Source: Ensifer adhaerens | GTDB taxonomy: Bacteria; Pseudomonadota; Alphaproteobacteria; Rhizobiales; Rhizobiaceae | Assembly (NCBI RefSeq): GCF_002007205.1 | Contig: NZ_LAZS01000012.1 | Location: forward strand, 434,001-498,000 | Length of the DNA stretch: 64,000 nt | Direction of reading: 5' to 3' | Shown: positions 8,965 to 16,104 of the stretch, in pieces | Numbering within the stretch: the first letter of the stretch is position 1 | Layout: each line of letters opens with the position of its first letter | Made by a program: the position numbers and the translations under genes | The notes under the pieces: model-generated | What the model was told of the DNA's origin: nothing | Seen by the model: only the letters and a program-made list of their open reading frames with translations | Database searches by the model: none

Positions 8965-8974
8965 GCGCCTGCAG
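8944..8974 (-). terminator. Hairpin after the AhpD-like gene
   Basis: A perfect 11-base-pair stem (CTGCAGGCGCG / CGCGCCTGCAG) with a 9-base loop lies about 9 bases past the stop of the minus-strand operon at 8983. No T-run follows. Confidence 0.55.
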
Positions 8975-8982
8975 AGCGCGGG

Positions 8983-9438
8983 TTAACTGGCGAGCGCTGC
9001 TTGCGGCGTATTGCGGAAGCTGATCGCCATGCGGTTGTAAGCGTTCATCAGGCTGATCGCGATCGTGAGGTCCGTGAGTTCGCGCTCGTTGAACTCGGCG
9101 CGTGCGGCCTCGTAGGCTTCGTCCGGCACACCCGTCTCGGCGACGCGTGTGACGGTTTCGGCCCAGGCGAGGGCCGCCCGTTCGCGCTCGTCAAAGAGAT
9201 GACCGGCTTCCCTCCATGCCTGGACCAAGGCGATCTTTTCAATCTGTTGGCCCTTCTTCAGAAGATCGCGCGTGTGCATGTCGAGACAGTAGGCGCAATT
9301 GTTGATCTGCGAGATTCTGAGGTAGACCAGTTCAACCAGCACTGGCGGCAGGCCACTTTGCAGGATGTAGCCGTAGACACCGCCAAGGGCCTTGGCGCCA
9401 GCCGGTGCGATCTGGTTGTAGTCGAGACGCTTGCTCAT
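8983..9438 (-). CDS. Carboxymuconolactone decarboxylase / AhpD-like family protein
   Basis: This 151-residue all-helical protein has the AhpD-type redox motif C48-x2-C51 followed by H55 (NCAYCLDMHT). In AhpD this forms a disulfide and relays electrons to peroxiredoxins; many homologues are alkylhydroperoxidase-like with unproven substrates. It lies 22 bases downstream of the cupin gene on the same strand and probably shares its message. The neighbouring flavoprotein, Rrf2 regulator and methionine sulfoxide reductases support an antioxidant role. Confidence 0.88.
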   Translation of the reverse strand: MSKRLDYNQIAPAGAKALGGVYGYILQSGLPPVLVELVYLRISQINNCAYCLDMHTRDLLKKGQQIEKIALVQAWREAGHLFDERERAALAWAETVTRVAETGVPDEAYEAARAEFNERELTDLTIAISLMNAYNRMAISFRNTPQAALAS

Positions 9439-9460
9439 TTGTTCGGTTCCTTAAGTCGGG

Positions 9461-9889
9461 TTACTTGATGGGTGTTGTCAGCGTTTTTTCGTCGCTATCA
9501 AGGACGAAGACAGCAAGGAGCCTTGCGGGCTTGGTCTTGCTCGCGTTGCGGCTGACGAGGTGCCTGGAGGCCGGCGGTTCGTACCAGCTCTCGCCGGCGC
9601 GGTAGGTTTGTGTCGGGCCGTCATTGACCTTCGATTCGATTTCTCCGGAGAGAACGTGGGCGAAGATGAACGACGAGTCCGCGTGACTGTGCGGGACGGA
9701 GGCGCCGCCCGGCGGGTAGTCGACGATGACCACTTTCATCGTCTTGCCCGGAATGTTGGGTATCGCCTTTTCGAAATGCGGCGTGACCGTTTCGGTGGGG
9801 CCATGGGCGGCGGCCGGCAGGCCGGTGGCTATGGTGATGGCTAGGGCGGTGGCGGTGTAGCCTGCGCCTACGATGAACCGTGCATTCAT
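9461..9889 (-). CDS. Exported cupin-domain protein
   Basis: This 142-residue protein has a signal peptide (about residues 1-28, ending PAAAHG) and a single cupin barrel. Cupin motif 1 shows PHSHADSSF followed by FAHVLSGE, and motif 2 shows YEPPASRHLVSRN. The histidines and glutamate would bind a metal. The start has GGAGAAATG upstream. It sits between the flavoprotein gene (157-base gap) and the AhpD-like gene (22-base gap). A periplasmic metal-dependent dioxygenase or isomerase activity is possible; the substrate is unknown. Confidence 0.85.
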   Translation of the reverse strand: MNARFIVGAGYTATALAITIATGLPAAAHGPTETVTPHFEKAIPNIPGKTMKVVIVDYPPGGASVPHSHADSSFIFAHVLSGEIESKVNDGPTQTYRAGESWYEPPASRHLVSRNASKTKPARLLAVFVLDSDEKTLTTPIK

Positions 9890-10046
9890 GACGACATTTC
9901 TCCTTTCATGACGTCGTGTGGGACGGCGCGCCCGCAGCCTTCCAGAGAGGACGAAGGAGCGGGCTCGCTTGTGGCAGCCAACGCGATCAGTGCACTGGTC
10001 GCCTGGTTGCCGTTGTCGCAGTTGGGCCTATCGGCCCCTTCCATGA

Positions 10047-11255
10047 TCAGGCAACGACGATACGGAGCGGGTCGGCAGCTTCCAGGGCTGCTGCGCGATC
10101 GGCACTCGGCGGATAGATCCAGGTGGTGTTGATCTTCGTCTTGAGCTGCTTTGCCTCGGCGCCGGTCAGCTTTACCTGACGGTCCCACCCTTCGGTGTAG
10201 ACCGCGCCCCACGGGCCAAGATCGAGACAGGTGACGTACTTCTCCTGGCTGTAGGGGATCGCGTTCACGCCGATGAGATCGGCGGCAACGTTGTGCCCGG
10301 CGGAACGCCCGAGGTTCTGGGCGTGCTGGCAACTCATCATCGTCCGGTTGCCGCGATCGTCCGTTGCCGCGCATGCGACGTCGCCGGTCGCAAAGACGTT
10401 CGCGTGGCCGATGACCTTGAGGTTCCGGTCGACGTGGAGACGGCCGAACGAGTCCTTGTCCGCGTCGATCTCCCTGGTGATCGGATTGGCGCGGGCGCCC
10501 GCCGTCCAGATCACGGTGGCCGCTTCGATGCGCTCTCCGGATGAAAGCGTCACGCCGTTATGGTCGATGGCGATGATCGGGGCGCGCAGACGTGTCTCGA
10601 CGCCCAGTTCCGACAGCGCCTGCTCGATGACGGGGCGTGGGCCGGGGCCGAGGTCCGGCCCGATCGCATTGCCGCGCTCGACGATCACGACGCGAACGTC
10701 TGCGTTTTCTCCAAGTGCTGCGCGAAGGCGATGCGGCAATTCGGCGGCGGTTTCGATGCCGGTAAAGCCGCCACCGGCGACAACAACGGTGTTGCGCGCC
10801 GGGGTTTCCGGAAGACGACCCAATTGGGCGATGTGCTCTTCCAGTTCCGCCGCATCGGCAAGCTGGTCGACATTGAAGGCATGGGCGAGCCCCGGGATAT
10901 CAGGACGGAACAGGACGCTGCCGGTCGCAAGAACAAGCTTGGTGTAGCCGATCGTCTTTTCGTCGCCGTCGTCATCCGCATAGGTAACGGCGTTGTCCGC
11001 CGTCGAGATCGACGTCGCATAGCCTTTGATGAAACGCACGCCGGCATTGGCGAAGATCTCGGAGAGGGGCGCCTTCATCTTCGCCGCATGCTTTTCGTAA
11101 AGACGGGGGCGAATGTGCAGTTCGGGCTGCGGCGCAATCACGGCCACCTCGACGGAACCGTCGGCCTTTCCTTGCTGGTCCAGTAGTCGCATGGCGCCGA
11201 GTGCCGACCACATTCCGGCAAAGCCAGCGCCGATAATCAGAATTCGTTCACGCAT
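10047..11255 (-). CDS. NAD(P)/FAD-dependent oxidoreductase (NDH-2-like)
   Basis: This 402-residue flavoprotein has two Rossmann motifs (IIGAGFAGMWSA near the N-terminus for FAD, and VVAGGGFTGIETAAEL mid-protein for NAD(P)H) and the C-terminal FATGDVA motif. This is the pattern of type II NADH dehydrogenases and related quinone or disulfide reductases. GAGGAAAAGAA precedes the ATG. It is the first gene of the operon with the cupin and AhpD-like genes and diverges from the Rrf2 regulator, so it is probably redox induced. Whether it is a respiratory dehydrogenase or a soluble reductase cannot be settled by sequence alone. Confidence 0.88.
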   Translation of the reverse strand: MRERILIIGAGFAGMWSALGAMRLLDQQGKADGSVEVAVIAPQPELHIRPRLYEKHAAKMKAPLSEIFANAGVRFIKGYATSISTADNAVTYADDDGDEKTIGYTKLVLATGSVLFRPDIPGLAHAFNVDQLADAAELEEHIAQLGRLPETPARNTVVVAGGGFTGIETAAELPHRLRAALGENADVRVVIVERGNAIGPDLGPGPRPVIEQALSELGVETRLRAPIIAIDHNGVTLSSGERIEAATVIWTAGARANPITREIDADKDSFGRLHVDRNLKVIGHANVFATGDVACAATDDRGNRTMMSCQHAQNLGRSAGHNVAADLIGVNAIPYSQEKYVTCLDLGPWGAVYTEGWDRQVKLTGAEAKQLKTKINTTWIYPPSADRAAALEAADPLRIVVA

Positions 11256-11330
11256 TTCTTTTCCTCAGACAAGGCTTCGCCATTGGCTGAGCGAAGGCCA
11301 GCCATCGGGCGATTGCCGTTTCGGTAGATG

Positions 11331-11400
11331 TCTCCGGAGCGGAGACGGTTTTCGCGATGATCCAATATCGTCGCTTAACTACGACTAACTCAGTCGGAGT
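11331..11400. promoter_or_regulatory. Palindromes in the flavoprotein / Rrf2 divergent promoter
   Basis: Between the divergent genes lie TCTCC-GGAGC-GGAGA (11331-11345), CGACT-AACTC-AGTCG (11382-11396) and an overlapping ACTC-AGTCG-GAGT (11388-11400). Each is an inverted repeat with 4- or 5-base arms and a 5-base spacer. Their position suggests operators for the Rrf2 protein controlling both directions. Confidence 0.45.
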
Positions 11401-11528
11401 AAAACGGCAACGCCAAATCCGGCCGATTTCAGAAACGCATTGTCAACGCGGCGAAGACACTCATGGACTTGCGCAGGCGGGGCTTCGATGTTATCTCCGA
11501 CTGCATTTGTCGGTGTTTTGGTGGTTCC

Positions 11529-12068
11529 GTGGCTCACATAAGCGCAGGCGTCGAATACGCTCTCCACTGTCTCCTGTTCCTCATAGAGGCGGAGGAGATA
11601 GATCAGCCGGCAAGCGCTCGCGATCTCGCCGAATTGCAGAAGATTTCCCCCGAATTCGTAGCCAAGCTTTTCACCAAGCTTCAGAAGGCCGGCATCGTCG
11701 TCGCCCGGGAGGGGATCGGTGGCGGTTTCGCGCTTGCCCGCCCCGCCACCGACATTACAGCGCTCGATGTTATCGAGGCCATCGACGGACGCAAGCCGCT
11801 GTTCGAATGCAAGGAAATCCGGGGACAGTGCGCGCTGTTCGGTGATCGGACGCCCGCCTGGGCAGAAGACGGTGTCTGTTCCATTCACGCGGTTATGATC
11901 GAGGCTGAAAAGCGGGCGAGAGAAGTGATGGCCGGCCATACGCTGGCGAGCATCGCCGGACGCGCAGCCGCTAAGGCACCCAAGGAACACGCGGGCAACA
12001 TAAAGGATTGGCTCGCCGCCCGGACGCCGCAGCGCCGTCGTCGCGGTTCAGTAGCGAAGGCCAGGTGA
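11529..12068 (+). CDS. Rrf2 family transcriptional regulator with cysteine cluster
   Basis: This protein of about 179 residues has the Rrf2 winged helix (GVEYALHCLLFL, then ARDLAELQKISPEFVAKLFTKLQKAG) and the wing VAREGIGGGFALARP. Three cysteines follow (FECKEIRGQC...GVC), at the place where Rrf2 proteins such as IscR, NsrR and RsrR bind a [2Fe-2S] cluster or sense thiol oxidation. I prefer the GTG at 11529, preceded by GGTGG, because family members begin just before the GVEYAL helix. An upstream ATG at 11463 would add 22 unrelated residues. It diverges from the flavoprotein operon and is the likely redox sensor for it. Confidence 0.88.
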   Translation: MAHISAGVEYALHCLLFLIEAEEIDQPASARDLAELQKISPEFVAKLFTKLQKAGIVVAREGIGGGFALARPATDITALDVIEAIDGRKPLFECKEIRGQCALFGDRTPAWAEDGVCSIHAVMIEAEKRAREVMAGHTLASIAGRAAAKAPKEHAGNIKDWLAARTPQRRRRGSVAKAR

Positions 12069-12079
12069 CACTCAGCGCT

Positions 12080-12110
12080 GCATACGGCGGATTTTTTCAA
12101 CGCCGTATGC
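12080..12110 (+). terminator. Terminator-like hairpin after the Rrf2 gene
   Basis: A perfect 10-base-pair stem (GCATACGGCG / CGCCGTATGC) with an 11-base T-rich loop begins 11 bases after the stop. Confidence 0.55.
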
Positions 12111-12209
12111 TCCGATTTCTCCTGTTTGCACACAAATGACCCTGAACCGCCGTGTGATCGGCGCCGTCACGAAATGGCGGCCGTCCCTGATGGCGCCTCA
12201 GGTTAAGGC

Positions 12210-12243
12210 GACGTCGGGCAAGCTGGCGTGCTTGCCCGACGTC
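12210..12243. terminator. Bidirectional hairpin between rrf2 and msrA
   Basis: A perfect 13-base-pair stem (GACGTCGGGCAAG / CTTGCCCGACGTC) with an 8-base loop lies between the convergent Rrf2 and msrA genes, 26 bases past the msrA stop. CTTT follows on the plus strand. It probably ends the msrBA message and may back up the plus-strand terminator. Confidence 0.65.
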
Positions 12244-12269
12244 TTTCCGGCATAGCCGTCCGCGATCGG

Positions 12270-12785
12270 CTATTCAGCGGCGGACCGCCGCGGAAGCACC
12301 CAGTTCTGGCGCGGGAAGTGGCAGGTGTAACCGTTGGGGTAACGCTCCAGGTAATCCTGGTGCTCGGGCTCCGCCTGCCAGAAATCTCCCACGGGCTCCA
12401 CTTCGGTCACGACCTTGCCGGGCCACAGGCCTGACGCGTTGACGTCGGCGATGGTGTCCTCGGCGACCCGCTTCTGCCCGTCGTCGACGTAGTAGATTGC
12501 CGAGCGATAGGACATGCCGATATCGTTGCCCTGTCGGTTCCTGGTGGTGGGGTCGTGGATCTGGAAGAAGACCTCCAGGATCTGCCTGTAGCTGATGGTC
12601 CCTGGATCGAAGGCGATCTCGATGCCCTCGGCATGGGTCCCATGGTTGCGGTAGGTGGCATTGGGTACATCGCCACCGGTATAGCCGACCCTTGTTGCGA
12701 TGACGCCCGGGAGCCTGCGGATCAAATCCTGCATCCCCCAGAAGCAGCCACCGGCCAAAACGGCTCTTTCAGCTCGATCGGTCAT
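12270..12785 (-). CDS. msrA: Peptide methionine (S)-S-oxide reductase MsrA
   Basis: This 171-residue enzyme reduces the S-epimer of methionine sulfoxide in proteins. It shows the catalytic GCFWGMQ motif (Cys 14), [20 protein letters not shown] and the YRSAIYY region, all standard for MsrA. The ATG at 12785 follows GGAGGATATCTGA and is directly adjacent to the msrB stop, so the two are co-transcribed. There is no signal peptide, so it acts in the cytoplasm. The neighbours suggest induction by oxidants or hypochlorite. Confidence 0.96.
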   Translation of the reverse strand: MTDRAERAVLAGGCFWGMQDLIRRLPGVIATRVGYTGGDVPNATYRNHGTHAEGIEIAFDPGTISYRQILEVFFQIHDPTTRNRQGNDIGMSYRSAIYYVDDGQKRVAEDTIADVNASGLWPGKVVTEVEPVGDFWQAEPEHQDYLERYPNGYTCHFPRQNWVLPRRSAAE

Positions 12786-13229
12786 TCAGATATCCTCCAC
12801 CTGGTTGATGAACGCTCCGTAACCCTCCGCATCCATCTCCTCACGCGGAACGAAGCGCAGGGAGGCGGAATTGATGCAGTAACGCAGGCCGCCACGATCC
12901 CGAGGGCCGTCGGGAAAGACATGGCCAAGGTGACTGTCACCATGCTTTGAGCGCACCTCGGTGCGGATCATACCATGGGAACGGTCCTGCAGTTCTTCGA
13001 CATTGGCGGGCGCGATCGGCTTGGTGAAGCTCGGCCAGCCGCAGCCGGAATCGAATTTGTCGGAAGACGCAAACAGCGGCTCGCCGGATACGATATCGAC
13101 ATAGATTCCAGTCCGCTTGTTGTCATTATACTCGCCCGTGAAGGGACGCTCGGTCCCGCTCTGTTGTGTTACGCGAAACTGCTCGGGCGTCAGTTTGCGG
13201 ATCGCTTCATCGGTCTTTCTGTAGGTCAT
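12786..13229 (-). CDS. msrB: Peptide methionine (R)-S-oxide reductase MsrB
   Basis: This 147-residue enzyme reduces the R-epimer of methionine sulfoxide. It has [24 protein letters not shown] core sequence, [22 protein letters not shown] and the catalytic [11 protein letters not shown]. The two CxxC pairs that bind structural zinc in many MsrB proteins are missing ([11 protein letters not shown] instead), so this is a zinc-free form. ATG 13229 is chosen for the TATTGGAGACAAGGAA leader; an earlier ATG would add 30 unrelated residues. It is the first gene of the msrB-msrA pair. Confidence 0.95.
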   Translation of the reverse strand: MTYRKTDEAIRKLTPEQFRVTQQSGTERPFTGEYNDNKRTGIYVDIVSGEPLFASSDKFDSGCGWPSFTKPIAPANVEELQDRSHGMIRTEVRSKHGDSHLGHVFPDGPRDRGGLRYCINSASLRFVPREEMDAEGYGAFINQVEDI

Positions 13230-13363
13230 TTCCTTGTCTCCAATAGGCGGCGGCTTGCCCGCACCACATCCGCGGCGCGGGGCCGGGCCCAGTCCCGGCC
13301 ACGACGTTGGCCGATGCACTCTTGCGCAATACCTCGTTGCACCGGCCCCGAGTCATGGCTTCG

Positions 13364-13519
13364 TCACAGGTTGAACTGCCGGCGTGCGATATCGTCGATT
13401 TCAAAGCGATGGATGCCGATGTCGTCCAGTTGCTGATCGCTGTAGCGCCCAAGTTCCAGAGCGGTCTGGCGGTAGCGCTGGTGCGCGCGGATCCTTGATA
13501 GAACATAGTGCATGATCAT
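13364..13519 (-). CDS. DUF1127 domain small protein
   Basis: This 51-residue protein shows the DUF1127 signature: an Arg-rich N-terminal helix (RIRAHQRYRQTALELGRY) followed by LDDIGIHRFEIDDIARR. The ATG at 13519 has AAAGGAACG 6-7 bases upstream. Short DUF1127 proteins are abundant in alphaproteobacteria; those studied in Agrobacterium and Rhodobacter affect phosphate metabolism, RNA turnover or stress responses. It lies 134 bases upstream of msrB and 86 bases downstream of the RclC-like gene, all on the minus strand, so it may be part of a stress-response message. Confidence 0.85.
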   Translation of the reverse strand: MIMHYVLSRIRAHQRYRQTALELGRYSDQQLDDIGIHRFEIDDIARRQFNL

Positions 13520-13605
13520 GAGACGTTCCTTTGTTCAGCCGGCCAGATCGCCGGAGATGGTGTCGTGGTAGATTGCCGTGGAGGAGGCGGATCGTTCTTC
13601 GTTGA

Positions 13606-14142
13606 TCAGGTCCGTGCCGCACGGAGCGCCGCAAGCGAGTCCACGGCGATCCAAAGGGAGAGGGCGAAGAGCCCGACATCTTTGAGCAGGAACTGCCCGG
13701 GGGCGACCGAGATCGCCGGAAAGCCGAGCTCAGGCACGAACACACCGGGTGTCGTCACCATGAAGCTGATGGTCGTTGCGAAGAGCCCGGCCGAAAGCAA
13801 TCCACCGACGAGCGAATAGATCGGCTTGATGAGCCGGGCCACGACGAGGGCGGCGATGCTCAACTCGAGGATGCCGAGAAGGTTTGAGAAGCCTTCCACG
13901 CTGAAGAGCGAATAGGTCCAACTCAGCAAGGGATTGTTGCTGACCAGGCCGACCAGGCCCTCCGCTTCATAGCGGGTGAACTTCATGCCGCCGAACCAGC
14001 CGTAAACCACAGCGAGCGAGCCATAGAGGCCAGCTGCAGCGACGGCCTGGCCGTGGCTATCGATCAGCTCGAGCGCGGAGGCGGCGGAACGGGCGTGGAC
14101 ACGCGGACGCGCCGCGCTTTGGTGTGCGAGATCACGAGGCAT
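13606..14142 (-). CDS. DUF417/YkgB family membrane protein (RclC-like)
   Basis: This 178-residue inner-membrane protein has about four hydrophobic segments and the family stretch VYGWFGGMKFTRYEAEGLVGLVSNNPLLSW. The Escherichia coli homologue RclC belongs to the reactive chlorine resistance regulon; its biochemical role is not settled. ATG 14142 follows AGGAGAAGACT, and upstream in-frame ATGs would extend through the operators. The gene diverges from the TetR regulator and its promoter carries two of three matching palindromes, so TetR repression is likely. The neighbouring msr genes fit a hypochlorite or oxidant stress role. Confidence 0.85.
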   Translation of the reverse strand: MPRDLAHQSAARPRVHARSAASALELIDSHGQAVAAAGLYGSLAVVYGWFGGMKFTRYEAEGLVGLVSNNPLLSWTYSLFSVEGFSNLLGILELSIAALVVARLIKPIYSLVGGLLSAGLFATTISFMVTTPGVFVPELGFPAISVAPGQFLLKDVGLFALSLWIAVDSLAALRAART

Positions 14143-14192
14143 AGTCTTCTCCTGGTTGGTGGCGTCGGGCCATTCTCCCGATTGGCTATAAA

Positions 14193-14210
14193 CGATACAG
14201 GTCTGTATCG
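14193..14210. promoter_or_regulatory. TetR operator 1
   Basis: CGATACAG-GT-CTGTATCG is a perfect inverted repeat with 8-base arms, about 50 bases upstream of the RclC-like start. The same sequence recurs in degenerate form twice more before the TetR gene. Confidence 0.75.
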
Positions 14211-14222
14211 ATGTGTGCTTAA

Positions 14223-14240
14223 ATATACCGATCTGTATCG
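14223..14240. promoter_or_regulatory. TetR operator 2
   Basis: This 18-base site matches operator 1 at 14 of 18 positions, with an intact right arm (CTGTATCG). Its start is 30 bases (about three helical turns) from that of operator 1, so two repressor dimers could bind on one face of the DNA. Confidence 0.65.
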
Positions 14241-14373
14241 TTTGGCAATCCCGCACACGGGAATGTGTAGCCGCGTTACTATGCGCCGTCGCTCGGAAGG
14301 TGACCGGCCTGTTGAGCGCGAAGCCTTGGCAGCTGGGCGCCATGGCTTGTATTTCGTGCGCAACGCGATAGAA

Positions 14374-14391
14374 TGATACAAATCTGTTTTG
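14374..14391. promoter_or_regulatory. TetR operator 3 (autoregulatory)
   Basis: TGATACAAATCTGTTTTG matches operator 1 at 13 of 18 positions and ends 15 bases before the TetR start codon, just upstream of the GAGGA ribosome site. Binding here would block the regulator's own expression. Confidence 0.55.
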
Positions 14392-14406
14392 TTTTGAGGA
14401 GTGAAT

Positions 14407-15045
14407 ATGCGCCGCTCAGAGATCCGCGGACATCTGCTCGATACCGCCCTGCGCCTGTTCAACCTTCACGGCTACCACGCGACCGGGATCGACCTGCTCA
14501 TCGCCGAAGCCGGGGTGGCCAAGACGACGCTCTATCGACATTTCGAAACCAAAGAGGATCTTATCCTGGCTGCGCTGGAGCGGCGCGACGAACAATCCCG
14601 GGCCGAGATGCGCATCTTTGTCGACCAGCGTGCGAGCGAACCCTATGAGCGGCTTCTGGCGACCTTCGACTTCCTGGAAGCCTCGGTCCGCGACAAGCAG
14701 TTCCGCGGCTGCATTTTCATGAGCGCGGCGGGGGAACACAAGGAAGCCGTCGATCCGGTGTTCCGCGCTGCCTCGATGCACAAGCGCCTGGTCCTTGCCT
14801 ATTTCGAGGAGCTCGCTCATGCGGCTCGGTTCTGCGAACCAAAGCGGATCGCCGACACGATCAACCTCCTGCACGAGGGGGCGACCGCGATTGCGCAAAT
14901 GACGAGAACGGCCGATCCGGTTCGGCAGAGCAAACGCATGGCGGCAAGCCTGCTGGCCGAGGAGGCGCGCGCTGCTAAGGAACCGTCGGCAAGGAGCGAA
15001 GGCGCAGAACTGCAGGCAAAGGCTGTGAACGCAGGCGGAGCATAG
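14407..15045 (+). CDS. TetR family transcriptional regulator
   Basis: This 212-residue repressor has an N-terminal TetR helix-turn-helix (LFNLHGYHATGIDLLIAEAGVAKTTLYRHFETKEDL in overlapping blocks, about residues 15-50) and a variable helical ligand domain. ATG 14407 sits 6 bases after GAGGA; a GTG at 14401 abuts that site and is unlikely. A divergent RclC-like gene and three matching palindromes make it the probable repressor of that gene and of itself. The inducer is unknown, but cysteines in the ligand domain (for example FRGCIFMSAA) could respond to oxidants. Confidence 0.92.
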   Translation: MRRSEIRGHLLDTALRLFNLHGYHATGIDLLIAEAGVAKTTLYRHFETKEDLILAALERRDEQSRAEMRIFVDQRASEPYERLLATFDFLEASVRDKQFRGCIFMSAAGEHKEAVDPVFRAASMHKRLVLAYFEELAHAARFCEPKRIADTINLLHEGATAIAQMTRTADPVRQSKRMAASLLAEEARAAKEPSARSEGAELQAKAVNAGGA

Positions 15046-15088
15046 GACCACAATTTCGTAAGCAACGTCGGAGCGCCCGGGGGATACG

Positions 15089-15997
15089 ATGGATCGCCTT
15101 GAAGCCATGAAAATGCTGCTGGCAGTCGTTGATGCCGGCAGCATCTCTGCAGGGAGCAGGAAGCTGAACGCTCCACTGCCCAGCGTCAGCCGCAAGGTCG
15201 CCGAACTCGAACGGCACCTGGGCGCGAGCCTGGTCGTGCGTACCAGCCGCAATCTCCAGCTCACCGATGCCGGCCGGGAATATGTCGAGGCGGCCCGCAA
15301 GATCATGGCGGACCTCGAGGAGGCGGAACGTCGGGCGTCCGGCGAATACCAGATGCCGCGCGGCATCCTGACGATCACCATGCCGGTCGAATTCGGCGCC
15401 CGCTATGTGATGCCGATCGCGCTCAGCTACATGGAGACGTATCCGGAGGTGTCGCTGAACCTGCTCTCGCTCGACAGGACGGTGCATCTCGTGGACGAGC
15501 AGGTCGACATCGCCATCCGCCTGGGCGACCTCGCCGATAGCTCTCTCTACGCGGTCAAGGCCGGAGAGTTCCGCCTGCTGACCTGCGCCAGCCCGGCCTA
15601 TTTGCAGCGCCGCGGTATGCCGGAGCACCCGTGCGAGCTCGTAGACCACGACGGAATACTCTTCAACAAGCGGACTTTCTTCTGGACCTTCGATGTCGAC
15701 GGCAACCCGGTGGAGGCGGTTCCGCGCACCCGCCTTGAGGTCAACACCGCCGCCAATTGCGTGGCAGCAGCGGTCGGCGGCGCCGGGATCGCCCGCCTGT
15801 TCGATTATCAAGTCCCGGACGAGTTGGCTTCAGGCGCTCTCGTGCCGGTTTTGGAGGCTTTCGACCAGGCGCCCCGACCGATCCACATTGTCTATTCCGG
15901 ACAGGGTCAACTGACGCTGAAGGTTCGGTCCTTCGTCGATTGGGCGCTGCCTCGCCTTCGCGCTGCCTGCAAACGGGGCGAGGCTTCGCAAGCCTAG
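15089..15997 (+). CDS. LysR family transcriptional regulator
   Basis: This 302-residue regulator has an N-terminal winged helix (MDRLEAMKMLLAVVDAGSISAGSRKLNAPLPSVSRKVAELE in parts) and a periplasmic-binding-like effector domain. It follows the TetR gene by 43 bases on the same strand and could be read from the same promoter. Its TAG stop lies inside the palindromic repeat at 15994. Its target is not obvious: no gene diverges from it. The hydrolase and VOC genes downstream are candidates. Confidence 0.9.
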   Translation: MDRLEAMKMLLAVVDAGSISAGSRKLNAPLPSVSRKVAELERHLGASLVVRTSRNLQLTDAGREYVEAARKIMADLEEAERRASGEYQMPRGILTITMPVEFGARYVMPIALSYMETYPEVSLNLLSLDRTVHLVDEQVDIAIRLGDLADSSLYAVKAGEFRLLTCASPAYLQRRGMPEHPCELVDHDGILFNKRTFFWTFDVDGNPVEAVPRTRLEVNTAANCVAAAVGGAGIARLFDYQVPDELASGALVPVLEAFDQAPRPIHIVYSGQGQLTLKVRSFVDWALPRLRAACKRGEASQA

Positions 15998-16104
15998 AGC
16001 ATCCTGCCTTCAAGTGGAATCACTTGCGGGCGGAAAGATGCTCTAGAATCAAAGTGCTAGAGCGTCCTTTGTGCGTTCGTATGAACGCACAAAGGACGCT
16101 CTAG
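15994..16104. repeat. Double palindromic repeat between convergent genes
   Basis: Two hairpins stand side by side. The first runs 15994-16046 with 10-base perfect outer arms (CTAGAGCATC / GATGCTCTAG) and an inner CAAGTG-GAAT-CACTTG. The second runs 16057-16104 with 22-base perfect arms beginning CTAGAGCGTCC, around a 4-base GTAT loop. The CTAGAGC...GCTCTAG ends resemble dispersed palindromic elements of Rhizobiaceae intergenic regions. The outer CTAG ends supply the TAG stop codons of both flanking convergent genes, and the pair probably acts as a bidirectional terminator. Confidence 0.85.

Noticed and set aside
15994-16104. CRISPR-like array
   Set aside because: The repeats are two nested palindromes without spacers of constant length, and no cas genes are near. 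They fit dispersed intergenic palindromic elements.
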